From positions 1 to 49,248 of the forward strand of contig JAQCKF010000023.1 in NCBI GenBank assembly GCA_027592275.1: 49,248 nt of DNA, given 5' to 3'. This document shows, piece after piece, positions 9,017 to 17,205 of this stretch (the first letter of the stretch is position 1; every line of letters starts with the position of its first letter). This DNA comes from Pseudomonadota bacterium (GTDB lineage Bacteria > Pseudomonadota > Gammaproteobacteria > Pseudomonadales > Pseudohongiellaceae). The translations under genes and the position numbers were made by a program. The notes beneath the pieces are model-generated. The model made no database searches and had not been told where the DNA came from. It saw only the letters and a list, made by a program, of their open reading frames with translations.

Positions 9017-9083
9017 TAGAGGAATAGGCCATTAAACCCGCTATTTCTGACAATTGCAGCGTGTATTCCTCTACAATCGAGGA
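9017..9083 (+). promoter_or_regulatory. Candidate promoter with TTCCTC/GAGGAA inverted repeats
   Basis: Upstream of the acyltransferase gene a TACAAT (9072-9077) could be a -10 box, with CTGACA 19 bp before it as a weak -35. TAGAGGAATA (9017-9026) is repeated inverted as TATTCCTCTA (9064-9073), and TTCCTC and GAGGAA also flank the -10 box (9066-9083). The arrangement could bind a repressor. The rest of 8874-9109 shows nothing recognised. Confidence 0.35.
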
Positions 9084-9109
9084 AATAATAAGAGCTGTGG
9101 ACGGCCGTC

Positions 9110-10519
9110 TTGACCTCAACTGTCACCCTACCTAGCTGGGTATTCTTCCTACTGCTGCTGGCCGCCAGCTACGCACTAATCATGAGTGTGTTATTTCCAA
9201 GCGTTCGCTGGTACCTACGCCGTCGCCTAAACAGGACTGTCGACAAGCTAAATAACAGCCTACAGATCAAGATCCGTCCGTTACAGCGCAGTAAACGGCA
9301 AATATTGATTGACCAGTTAATGTTCGATCGAGAGGTCCTCGCAATTATCGAGGAGCAGTCGCAGAGCGACAATATTCCTCGAGATGTATTGCAGCAAAAA
9401 GTTAAGAGATATGCCCGCGAGATCGTCCCCTCCTTTAATGCTTACATCTACTATCAGGTCTTTTACTGGCTAGCGAAGAAGGTCTCGCGCTTCATCTATC
9501 GGGTACGCGTAGCAGCGGCGCAGCCGAAGGAGCTTCAGGCAATCGATCCGGATGCCACGGTAGTCTTCGTGATGAACCATCGCAGTAACATGGATTATGT
9601 GCTGATCAGCTATCTTGCCGCAGAGCGCGTGACGCTCTCTTATGCGGTCGGCGAATGGGCACGAATATTCCCTCTAGAAATGTTGATTCGCGCGATGGGC
9701 GCATTCTTCGTGCGGCGTGGATCGCAGAATCCACTCTATCGCAAGGTTCTCGAACGCTATGTGTACATGGCCACCCAAAGCGGTGTCTGTCAGGCAGTTT
9801 TTCTAGAAGGGGGCTTGAGCCGCGATGGAAAGCTGGGCGAACCCAAGCTCGGGTTTCTAGATTATATACTGCGCCATTATGATTGGAAGACGGACCGAGA
9901 TGTTGTGTTCGTGCCCGTCGGTATTAACTATGACCGAGTCTTGGAAGATGAAAACCTCCTAGCTTGGGATAGGAAGGAAGCACGTCTCACGACCTCTCAA
10001 CACCTAGCTAAGCTTTGGCGCTTTCTGCGTATCAATCTGTTCGCCGGATCACGCAAGCGCTGGAAACGTTATGGCTACGCCAGCGTTAATTTCGGTGTGC
10101 CGATTTCCATGCGTAGTTACAGCGAAGAACGAGGGATTGACTTTAAGCACCTCGAAAAGGAACAGCGTATTCCTAAGGTAATAGAGCTGGCAGGATCATT
10201 AATGCAATCGCTTCGTTATGTGATGCCGATAATTCCTGTACCTATTATCTGTGCTGTGTTGCTGCGGGCGGCTGAGAAGCCCAGGACTTCCTTGGAGATT
10301 TTTGGCGATTGCGATACTTTGATTGATGAGATGATAGAGAAAGGAGCAGCTATGAAGGCTGAGGAGAAGCCGAGGCAACGAACGCTCTCTAGAAGTTTGG
10401 ATATGCTCATAGCGAGAAACTTTCTCATTGAGACGGATGACTATTATCAGATTAATCCTGAATACAAACTCTTGATTAGCTACTACGCGAATTCCATAGA
10501 ACACTGGTGGAATGAATAA
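9110..10519 (+). CDS. PlsB-like glycerol-3-phosphate acyltransferase family protein
   Basis: 469-residue membrane-associated acyltransferase. The four classic blocks are present: NHRSNMD (H-x4-D), GEWARIFP with AFFVRRG, FLEGGLSRDGK, and VPVGINYD. These match glycerol-3-phosphate acyltransferases, including the EGG-S-R block of PlsB. A hydrophobic N-terminal helix and a basic helical region of about 120 residues come first, and about 90 residues follow the catalytic domain. At 469 residues it is much shorter than E. coli PlsB (about 800), so it may be a second, specialised acyltransferase rather than the main one. The start is TTG at 9110; a stop codon lies six codons upstream and the next ATG is at 9181, which would remove most of the first helix. 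Confidence 0.75.
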   Translation: MTSTVTLPSWVFFLLLLAASYALIMSVLFPSVRWYLRRRLNRTVDKLNNSLQIKIRPLQRSKRQILIDQLMFDREVLAIIEEQSQSDNIPRDVLQQKVKRYAREIVPSFNAYIYYQVFYWLAKKVSRFIYRVRVAAAQPKELQAIDPDATVVFVMNHRSNMDYVLISYLAAERVTLSYAVGEWARIFPLEMLIRAMGAFFVRRGSQNPLYRKVLERYVYMATQSGVCQAVFLEGGLSRDGKLGEPKLGFLDYILRHYDWKTDRDVVFVPVGINYDRVLEDENLLAWDRKEARLTTSQHLAKLWRFLRINLFAGSRKRWKRYGYASVNFGVPISMRSYSEERGIDFKHLEKEQRIPKVIELAGSLMQSLRYVMPIIPVPIICAVLLRAAEKPRTSLEIFGDCDTLIDEMIEKGAAMKAEEKPRQRTLSRSLDMLIARNFLIETDDYYQINPEYKLLISYYANSIEHWWNE

Positions 10520-10592
10520 GACTGGCAATTTTGATAGTATGGGTTGAGAGTGAGTTGCTGCTAGAGCATTGATTCGATTCTATTCTATCCAG

Positions 10593-10674
10593 TAACATTA
10601 GCGAAAGCTCGATCCCATGTTCTCATAACATTAACAAAAGCTCGATACTATGTTCTCCCATAACATTATCAATA
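10593..10674 (+). repeat. Tandem 33-35-bp imperfect repeat upstream of DUF6644 pair
   Basis: Two near-identical units (10593-10625 and 10626-10660) share TAACATTA, AAAGCTCGAT and ATGTTCTC, and a third truncated copy begins TAACATTAT at 10661. The array ends about 15 bp before the start codon at 10690, so it covers the expected promoter and leader. It may be a duplicated operator or a slippage product. Confidence 0.65.
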
Positions 10675-10689
10675 GGCCTATAGACAACA

Positions 10690-11160
10690 ATGTTCGCCAC
10701 GCTAGAAACAACTGAATTAGCGACATGGGTTGCGGTCTCACTATGGGGGTATCCCATCATGTTGAGCCTGCACGTGATGGGGCTTGCCGTCGTGGTTGGC
10801 ATTTTCTCGATGCGCGACTTATCCCTGCTAGGGCTATTTCCTGATATTCAACCATCAGCGTTTCTGGGTCTGGGCAAATTGGGTTGGGTGGGTTTCATCG
10901 TAAATGCCGTGTCGGGCTTTGCTCTGTTCGCTTCTCAGGCAACAGTGTTTATAAGTAGCGTGCCTTTTTTAGTGAAAATAGCTTGTATCGTGGCAGGCAT
11001 GATATTGGCTGGTGTCATACAGTCACGCCTACGTGCAGAGATAGGTCTAAGCGATTCGGCGGTGTTGATCAGCAAGTCGACAAAAATAATCGCCTCAATT
11101 TCACTCATGCTCTGGTTAGCGGCTATCATAGCCGGTCGCCTGATCGCGTATATTTTTTAG
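10690..11160 (+). CDS. DUF6644-like four-helix membrane protein
   Basis: 156 residues, nearly all hydrophobic, with four membrane helices. The segment LHVMGLAVVVGIFSMRDLSLLGL resembles the conserved H-x-x-G-L motif of DUF6644 membrane proteins, whose function is unknown. The conserved His near the membrane could bind heme or metal, but this is not shown. It is followed 10 bp later by a second protein of similar build and then by a convergent cytochrome b561, which hints at a redox membrane function. Confidence 0.55.
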   Translation: MFATLETTELATWVAVSLWGYPIMLSLHVMGLAVVVGIFSMRDLSLLGLFPDIQPSAFLGLGKLGWVGFIVNAVSGFALFASQATVFISSVPFLVKIACIVAGMILAGVIQSRLRAEIGLSDSAVLISKSTKIIASISLMLWLAAIIAGRLIAYIF

Positions 11161-11170
11161 AGGCTCAACC

Positions 11171-11656
11171 GTGGAAACATTTGCACAGTCAATTGTCGGT
11201 GGTTCGCTCAACTTGTTGATTCAGGAGGCCTACTGGCTGTGGCCAGTCATGGAGATTAGCCATTTCATCGGGCTATCGCTGCTATTGGGTGGCTTGCTCG
11301 TTATCGATTTGCGCATGGCTGGGCATTTTCGCAGCTTTGACCCAGCAGCTACTCATCGTCTGTTGCCCTTCGTTCTGATCGGTTTCGGTATCAACTTGCT
11401 CACCGGGATACTGTTTTTTTATGGCGACCCGATGCGCTATTCGGTGAACATAGGTTTTCAGATCAAGATGGGTTTGGTGTTATTGGCTGGACTGAATGCT
11501 GCTCTATATTACTGGAAAGTAAGCCCGATTATGCAGGGCTGGGATGCAACGACATCCTCGCCCCCAATAGCTAAATTCGTAGCCTATGCCTCGCTCGCGC
11601 TTTGGACGAGTGTGCTACTTTGTGGGCGCCTCATTCCCTACGTGGGAACTGGTTAG
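11171..11656 (+). CDS. DUF6644-like membrane protein, second copy
   Basis: 161 residues from a GTG start at 11171, 10 bp after the preceding stop. Four membrane helices and the motif EISHFIGLSLLLGGLLVIDLRMAG parallel the H-x-x-G-L segment of the upstream gene, so the two are probably diverged paralogues made together, perhaps as a heterodimer. Function unknown. The gene ends seven bases before the convergent cytochrome b561 gene. Confidence 0.55.
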   Translation: METFAQSIVGGSLNLLIQEAYWLWPVMEISHFIGLSLLLGGLLVIDLRMAGHFRSFDPAATHRLLPFVLIGFGINLLTGILFFYGDPMRYSVNIGFQIKMGLVLLAGLNAALYYWKVSPIMQGWDATTSSPPIAKFVAYASLALWTSVLLCGRLIPYVGTG

Positions 11657-11663
11657 AGCATTC

Positions 11664-12191
11664 CTACTCCCCATCTTGCGTATTATCTTTACGCGGAACA
11701 AAAATCCTAGCTACAGTCTCATCCTCGTGAAACATCAGGTGTTTCAGCGCCGCTAATATGTGCAGCACTACCAACACGGCAAGTGCTTTGGCTGCATTAG
11801 AATGAAAGGTGAAAGCGAACTCCGACAAGCTGCTTCTATCTGGCATTGCCCAGGCCATGAGTGGTCCAGATATCAACATTACTACCAGTACCAGTAGCAT
11901 GAGATGGTGTGCTGTCTTGGCGAGTCGATGCTCAAGCAGGGTTTGCCCGTTAACATGAGGATGGCCCGATTTATAGCGCCATGCTATTCGCGCAACAAGT
12001 GGTAACCAAGCGATTAGACCGAGAGTGATGTGCAGCGATCTACGAGCATCGATCTGCTCGATGGACTGCACAGAAATGCTTTGACCGACAAACCAAAGCA
12101 GAATAATTGCGAGTGTTGCGAACCAATGCAGGCCTATTGAAAACCATCCAAAGGAGTTTTGAGAATCTAGAAGGGAGCGGGGGTTTCTCAT
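11664..12191 (-). CDS. Cytochrome b561-family protein
   Basis: 175-residue inner-membrane di-heme cytochrome b of the bacterial YodB/CybB type. Four helices carry histidines at the expected places: GLHWFAT, RSLHITLGLIAWLPLVAR, a second-half helix with HH, and FHSNAAKALAVLVVLHILAALKHLMFH. The family passes electrons between quinol and periplasmic partners or superoxide. No strong ribosome site precedes the ATG at 12191; the region just upstream is a long palindrome, so expression may depend on read-through from the gene at 12265-12996. Confidence 0.85.
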   Translation of the reverse strand: MRNPRSLLDSQNSFGWFSIGLHWFATLAIILLWFVGQSISVQSIEQIDARRSLHITLGLIAWLPLVARIAWRYKSGHPHVNGQTLLEHRLAKTAHHLMLLVLVVMLISGPLMAWAMPDRSSLSEFAFTFHSNAAKALAVLVVLHILAALKHLMFHEDETVARIFVPRKDNTQDGE

Positions 12192-12211
12192 GACGAGAGG
12201 TTTGCTGACTA

Positions 12212-12256
12212 CGAAACGAATTTGTGGTCATCGATCGATGCCACAAATTCGTTTCG
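12212..12256. repeat. 45-nt near-perfect palindrome between two minus-strand genes
   Basis: Arms CGAAACGAATTTGTGG (12212-12227) and its exact reverse complement (12241-12256) enclose a 13-nt centre that is itself a palindrome (CATCGATCGATG) plus one base. It begins eight bases after the stop codon of the 12265-12996 gene and lies about 20 bp before the cytochrome b561 start. No T-run follows, so it is not a standard intrinsic terminator; it could stabilise the upstream mRNA 3' end or bind a protein. Confidence 0.85.
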
Positions 12257-12264
12257 TTTGCTCG

Positions 12265-12996
12265 TTAGTACTTCGATGGAAAAAAGCGCACAGATGCACG
12301 TGACGATTCAGCGTCGCAATCGTATGCTTGTAGCCTGTAGCCCTCGGATGCGGGAAGCCAACGAGTGGTGTAAGAAGTAGGCTCGAGTAAGAACATCGCG
12401 TCTTCGACTTCTAATGTTACTTTCAGGTCTTCTCCGTCGATCCAGTAGCGTTCGCGGACTATCTTCTGCGAGGAAGAGGGGATGCCGTTGTAATCATCGA
12501 AGCCGGCAACATCGAACACGAAGTGCGTAGTGGTAATTATCAGAGCGTCATCTTCATAGTGCCCTACAGAAAAACCTTGAACACCGAAGTCCGTTGCCTT
12601 GGGCTCGCGGCCGTCTAGCCATATGGTGCGTAGCTGATCATCTTTCTCATAACGAAACAGGACTCGGTCGGGCCATTGCACGACTTCCATGTGGTAAGGG
12701 TCGTATTGAATCGCAGGCGAAGAGGCGGGCTGGCAGTCGTACTTTGGCGCCATGATCTCTTCCCAGACTTCTTGATAGGCTAGGGCGCGCGCATTCAGCT
12801 TGGGAAAATTCTCTTCGCCCCATGGAACAGTCTCGCCATTCACCGGTCTTGCGCCAAAGCCACCGTTCCAGGTTCCCGCAATATCTGGAATTTGGTTATC
12901 AGCTTGTGCGTTTACTTGACCTGCGGTAGCGCCAATTGCAAGAGAAAGCAAAACTACAAAAATAGACTTCTCTGTCATGAATTTAGTTGCTCTCAT
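12265..12996 (-). CDS. Secreted protein of unknown function, paired with DUF6152
   Basis: 243 residues with a signal peptide (hydrophobic VVLLSLAIGATAGQVNA). The mature protein opens with IPDIAGTWNGGFG and contains many Trp, Tyr and Asp residues and two cysteines (YDCQPAS, AYDCDAE). It resembles the protein at 38729-39619, which opens with PDFNGIWQ and has the same overall plan (a YDPYHMEVVQ/HPFQIFQ segment, then DGREPKAT or a similar acidic stretch, then a TTHFVFD/DRTWFD region). Both lie next to a DUF6152 gene. A lipocalin-like or ligand-binding fold is possible but not shown. Confidence 0.6.
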   Translation of the reverse strand: MRATKFMTEKSIFVVLLSLAIGATAGQVNAQADNQIPDIAGTWNGGFGARPVNGETVPWGEENFPKLNARALAYQEVWEEIMAPKYDCQPASSPAIQYDPYHMEVVQWPDRVLFRYEKDDQLRTIWLDGREPKATDFGVQGFSVGHYEDDALIITTTHFVFDVAGFDDYNGIPSSSQKIVRERYWIDGEDLKVTLEVEDAMFLLEPTSYTTRWLPASEGYRLQAYDCDAESSRASVRFFPSKY

Positions 12997-13107
12997 ATTG
13001 TTCCCGCCTTGAATGCTGGTTATGTTCTAGTTTGTTATTTTGCGAAGCCGCCTAGGAAATTTGATCTACGGCCTCGTCCAGATTTGTAAGGGTAATATCT
13101 TGGCGAA

Positions 13108-13536
13108 TTATTCTGGGGGTTGAGTCTGTTCCTGAACGCGACCGCCTTCCAAAACTGGGGTGCCATCGGAGCGAGTCATGCGTACACAGCACAGGCCGGT
13201 AGAGCCTTCAGCGCGCGAAGGTCTGCCGGAGGCTTTCACGATCATGCCGACTGGGAGTGAATCTGGAGTCCAGCCAGCGCGGCGTATGCTTACAGGAGCA
13301 CCTAATTCGATCTGCCATTCGACAGTCGCGCCGTTTTCGCCGGCAACATCTACGTAAAGAAAGGCGTGTGGGTTTCTAAACACGAAGCGTGTAACGGGGC
13401 CTTCAATTTCGACAAGTTGGTCAGGGTCGTAGAAAGGTGTGCTCGAATGATGAGCGAGAACGGGTATAACTACAAATGCAGCAGCCCCCAATGTTGCGGC
13501 TGAGACGGCTGCTGTTATCCATCGTTTAATGCTCAT
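13108..13536 (-). CDS. DUF6152 family secreted protein
   Basis: 142 residues with a signal peptide ending near VLAHHSS. The segment AHHSSTPFYDPDQLVEIEGPVTRFVFRNPHAFLYVDV is characteristic of the DUF6152 family: an N-terminal HH after the signal, then G-x-V-x-x-x-x-x-x-N-P-H. Two adjacent cysteines (GLCCVRM) lie near the C terminus. The function is unknown. The conserved histidines right after the signal peptide could bind metal. It lies 111 bp upstream of the 12265-12996 gene on the same strand; a second DUF6152 gene is at 39810-40268. Confidence 0.75.
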   Translation of the reverse strand: MSIKRWITAAVSAATLGAAAFVVIPVLAHHSSTPFYDPDQLVEIEGPVTRFVFRNPHAFLYVDVAGENGATVEWQIELGAPVSIRRAGWTPDSLPVGMIVKASGRPSRAEGSTGLCCVRMTRSDGTPVLEGGRVQEQTQPPE

Positions 13537-13659
13537 GATTCTCTCCTGTGGTCCGGAATCGCCGGGTTCTTATAATTTACAGGGAGAATAATGACTATGA
13601 CAGCCGTAGTCAACGGCGCGCTGGCACCAGTATTCTAGGCGGCTGACAGTCAGTGCTGC

Positions 13660-14601
13660 TTAAATTTGTTCGAATGACTCCAGCGTAAATAAGAGCTGCT
13701 CTACATTAGTTAAAATAAAGCTTAGGTTACGAAAGGCGACCTCTCCCGATATGACAAGTTCGGGCAGGACCAGTCTGCCAGTTTCGGCATCGAAGGTTGC
13801 TATTTTATCTACGGTCTCGGTCAGAGATTCAACGCTGCTAAGATCGAGCTGCACGACGACGCTAGGCTCGGTTGCGGTAATCGAGAATGCCAGCGAAGCG
13901 AGGCCGGATGCCCCCGCATCCACGGTGACGCGTAATAGGCCGCTGGCTTCATCGAAATAATTGGGAGCAGTTTCAACTGCTATTGCGATGTTGACAAAGT
14001 TGCTAGTCACAACGGCGCCGCTGACATAGCCGATCAGCGGGAAATCAGGAAGGTCGCCGAGTGTCCTGGCGAGTGTATATGTCGGTTGTGCTGCGATACT
14101 GTCCACGACCGTCATGCCATCACCGATGACGCGACCGAACGCGGTGAAGCCGCCATTTTGTGCATCGAGATTGGCACTGTTGTCAGCAAGATTCACAAAC
14201 CAACCGCTGGTTGCGCTATTTGGATCTCCTCCCAGCTTCGCCATGGCTACTGTTCCTCGCGTATTGGAGACGCTGAACTCATTCTGTATTGCTGCATCCG
14301 TGACAACAGATACTATGTTGCCAGTGCTTGTATCGAAGCTGAAAGAGCCTCCCTGAACAATGAAATTCGACACGGAACGATGTATCACCGTGCTATTGAA
14401 GCGCCCAGAGTTTACATAGTTTAAAAAATTGGCGACGGTCTTGGGCGCGACATCGTCAAACAGCTCTATTGAGAAGTCTCCTAAGGAGGTAATTACGCGG
14501 ACTGTGGTTGCAGAGGCGGATTGTATGGAAAGTAAAAAACTTACTGCAAGTACTAGGCACAATTTGACTGGAGCCATGCTGGCGAGGCTGCTGAGATTCA
14601 T
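13660..14601 (-). CDS. Exported cyclophilin-type peptidyl-prolyl isomerase with C-terminal extension
   Basis: 313 residues from ATG 14601, chosen because AAGGTCTCC lies just upstream and the signal peptide (LCLVLAVSFLLSIQSASA) then starts correctly; the frame is open 21 codons further. The cyclophilin domain covers about residues 35-200: TSLGDFSIELFDDVAPKTVANFL, HRSVSNFIVQGG, FTAFGRVIGDGM. A C-terminal part of about 110 residues, rich in beta-type sequence and without a recognised domain, follows. It would act on proline bonds of exported proteins in the periplasm. Confidence 0.85.
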   Translation of the reverse strand: MNLSSLASMAPVKLCLVLAVSFLLSIQSASATTVRVITSLGDFSIELFDDVAPKTVANFLNYVNSGRFNSTVIHRSVSNFIVQGGSFSFDTSTGNIVSVVTDAAIQNEFSVSNTRGTVAMAKLGGDPNSATSGWFVNLADNSANLDAQNGGFTAFGRVIGDGMTVVDSIAAQPTYTLARTLGDLPDFPLIGYVSGAVVTSNFVNIAIAVETAPNYFDEASGLLRVTVDAGASGLASLAFSITATEPSVVVQLDLSSVESLTETVDKIATFDAETGRLVLPELVISGEVAFRNLSFILTNVEQLLFTLESFEQI

Positions 14602-14764
14602 GTGGAGACCTTTTGCTGACAATCGAATGTATGGGTTCACTAGAGTAGTACGGAGTTTCGACAAAAAACTGTCGCATCGTTCAAATATTTCTCGTACAGG
14701 GAGTAGCTTTAATGGAGCGAATTATAGTCTAAACGACCTTGCAACAGGCACTTTTTCTATGTGT

Positions 14765-15607
14765 TTACGTTGCCAGTCCCTTGTAGCGCTTTTGGGTAGC
14801 GGGCAGCTGAGCAAGCAACTTCTCGATTGACTGATCAAAACCTTCAATGTTTCGAAGGCTGTCGAAGCTATGCAGGAAAACTCTGATTCCAAAGACGATT
14901 GCTCCGCTTGCAGGAAGCCGAACGAATGTCTGCCGTTCAATGCGCCAGTAAAGATTTGGACTGCTGCTATTCAAAATATCGGCATTGCGATTTAGATCGT
15001 CGCGCCAGAAGAGTTCGTTGCCCGATTGAATGGACCAGTTGTAACGCAGCAAGACCCGACCGCTGGGTATCCCTTCTAGAAACCGATTTACTCTCTTGCT
15101 AAGGAGCTTGTTGTAATCAGGCACAGGCTCATGGATGAAGTCCACCGTCTGGCCAATCTTCTCCTGCAGAATCCAGTTACTAGGCGAGCAGATGCTGGCG
15201 GCCGTCATTACGTAGTCGTTTTCTTTCTTTTCCAGCAGACAAAAATCTTCGGGCACCCACAGCGAAGCCTGCCAAAGGTTTTTATCTTCTATTTCCCATG
15301 TGAGTTTCTCCTGGTCATGGACGAGCTGTCTGCCTATCTTGGAATAACCCGACTTATGTTTTGTTAATAGGTGTTGTAATAGGAAATCATGAAATTCGCA
15401 CTGAGCGGCTACCGAACCCTGCGTTTGTGTAAAACATCCCTCGCTTCGCGAAATCCCCAGCTCTCTCTTGTGTCTATGAAAGAGGTTTAGATCCTTGGCG
15501 GAAAATATCCAGTCCTGTGTGGCACAGTTCTCGAACCCCAGGCGCAAGACAGACGTCTGTTCCTTTTCTGGTAAGTAGATAGGAGAGTTGGAACTATCGA
15601 GTTTCAT
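14765..15607 (-). CDS. DUF3445 heme-dependent oxidative N-demethylase-like protein
   Basis: About 280 residues from the ATG at 15607 (ATG 15619 and the longer frame to 15676 are alternatives). The sequence fits DUF3445: LGFENCATQDWIF near the start, ASLWVPEDFCLLEKKE, AASICSPSNWILQEKIGQTVDFIHEPVPDY, and LLRYNWSIQ. In characterised relatives this domain is the heme-binding subunit of an oxidative N-demethylase that removes methyl groups from amines such as dimethylamine. The usual reductase partner subunits are not next to it here. It is divergent from the 5'-nucleotidase gene. Confidence 0.75.
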   Translation of the reverse strand: MKLDSSNSPIYLPEKEQTSVLRLGFENCATQDWIFSAKDLNLFHRHKRELGISRSEGCFTQTQGSVAAQCEFHDFLLQHLLTKHKSGYSKIGRQLVHDQEKLTWEIEDKNLWQASLWVPEDFCLLEKKENDYVMTAASICSPSNWILQEKIGQTVDFIHEPVPDYNKLLSKRVNRFLEGIPSGRVLLRYNWSIQSGNELFWRDDLNRNADILNSSSPNLYWRIERQTFVRLPASGAIVFGIRVFLHSFDSLRNIEGFDQSIEKLLAQLPATQKRYKGLAT

Positions 15608-15719
15608 CGCTACCGCCATTCGTTGCAAATACGTTAAGCGAATTAACCACTGCTCGCAATAAATAACTCTGCACATTTCGACAGATAATCATCGAAATTG
15701 CTGTGATAGACTCGGCTTA

Positions 15720-17177
15720 ATGCGCCTATTCCACCTACTATTGCTCTCCCTCCCATCGCTGCTGGCTTGCAGTTCGTCTCCTGGTTCTTCCACGTTAGAG
15801 TTGAGTGCTCGTGCGGATGTCCGCGAGTTGACCGTGCTGTATAGCAACGACGAGCATGGCTGGATGGAAGGGCGTGAGTCCGGCCGCGGAGCGGCAGATC
15901 TGCTAGGCCTGTGGCGTGAGAAGGAGGGCTATAGCGAAGACGGGCCTTTTCTCTTGCTCAGTGGAGGCGATCATTGGACAGGGCCGGCCATCTCTACCTG
16001 GTTCGAAGGCGAGGGCATGGTGGAAGTGATGAACACCATGGGCTATGACGCTAGCGCCATTGGCAATCATGAATTTGATTTCGGCCTGGATAACTTGGAA
16101 CAGCGTATCCGTCAGGCTAACTTTCCTTATCTGGCGGCCAATATTCAATGGAAGGCTAGCGAAACCCTGCCATCTGAATTAGGCATTCTGGCGTTTACCA
16201 CAACCGTGGTGAATGATCTGACCATCGGAATTATCGGGCTGTCTACAACTGACACGCCAAGTACTACAAACCCTATTAATATTGTTGACCTGTCTTTTCT
16301 GGATTATGAGAGTGTACTGCGCGAAACCGTGGAGAAATTGGAGGCGGAGGACCCGGACCTGATCTTCGTCGTGGCTCATGTCTGTATGGCAGCGTTACGG
16401 CCTCTAGCTGCGGCTGTGGCTGATCTGAATATTAGCCTCATGGGAGGCGGGCATTGCAATGAGCTTGTCGCAGAAAAAATGGGCAAGACCATTCTTCTTG
16501 AAAGTAATGGTCACCTTCGCAGTTATGCGCGAGCGCATTTTGAATACGATCTTGGTCGCGATAGTTTGATCAGTTCCAGCTTCTCGACCGAGAAAAATGA
16601 GGCGGGCAGCAGTGATGAAGCTGTAGCGCGGCTTGTTGCTAAATGGCGCGCAGCAACCGAGGTGGAGTTGAGCGCGCTATTGGGTTTCAGCTCGCGAGAG
16701 TACCTGGCAAACGATGATCGATTGCAGCGCGCTGTGGTCGAGAGTTGGTTACAGATCGATAGCGCTGCTGATATAGCTATAAATAACCGACTCGCTTTAC
16801 GTGCGCCGTTCCCGCAAGGAGAGGTGATCCTCGCCGACGTAGTTGGATTGCTGCCCTTCGAAAACACGATCTACGCTGTGGAGTTAGATGGCGCCGAAGT
16901 CTTGCAGGTGCTTGCGGCAGGGCAGAGCCCATTTGTGACTGGCCTCATTCGCACCGAGAATGATTGGCTGCTCACTAAGACGGGAAGGCCAATCGATACA
17001 GGCGAGGCGTACCGCGTGCTGATAAACAGTTTCATGTATGAGGGAGGCGCGGGATATGATGCCATTGCAAAATTCGATCCGGCCGGCTTCGATACCGAGA
17101 TACACTATCGACAGCCTTTGGTTGATTGGCTGCTTGAACAAGATAGTTCTGCAAGCAAGCCCCTTACCCTCCCTTAG
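15720..17177 (+). CDS. 5'-nucleotidase/UshA-type metallophosphatase lipoprotein
   Basis: 485 residues with a lipoprotein signal (LPSLLAC, Cys 17), so probably anchored to a membrane facing the periplasm. The calcineurin-like metallophosphatase domain shows YSNDEHGWMEG, LSGGDHW, GNHEFDFG and later GGHCNE, giving the two-metal centre. The C-terminal 5'-nucleotidase domain is marked by INNRLALRAPFPQGEV and LPFENTIYAVEL. The enzyme should dephosphorylate nucleotides or cleave nucleotide sugars. It lies 28 bp before a concentrative nucleoside transporter, which would import the product nucleosides. In the first motif Glu replaces the usual Thr (NDEH for NDTH). Confidence 0.9.
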   Translation: MRLFHLLLLSLPSLLACSSSPGSSTLELSARADVRELTVLYSNDEHGWMEGRESGRGAADLLGLWREKEGYSEDGPFLLLSGGDHWTGPAISTWFEGEGMVEVMNTMGYDASAIGNHEFDFGLDNLEQRIRQANFPYLAANIQWKASETLPSELGILAFTTTVVNDLTIGIIGLSTTDTPSTTNPINIVDLSFLDYESVLRETVEKLEAEDPDLIFVVAHVCMAALRPLAAAVADLNISLMGGGHCNELVAEKMGKTILLESNGHLRSYARAHFEYDLGRDSLISSSFSTEKNEAGSSDEAVARLVAKWRAATEVELSALLGFSSREYLANDDRLQRAVVESWLQIDSAADIAINNRLALRAPFPQGEVILADVVGLLPFENTIYAVELDGAEVLQVLAAGQSPFVTGLIRTENDWLLTKTGRPIDTGEAYRVLINSFMYEGGAGYDAIAKFDPAGFDTEIHYRQPLVDWLLEQDSSASKPLTLP

Positions 17178-17205
17178 GGCGGGGAACAAAAGAGTCTAAT
17201 CGCCC

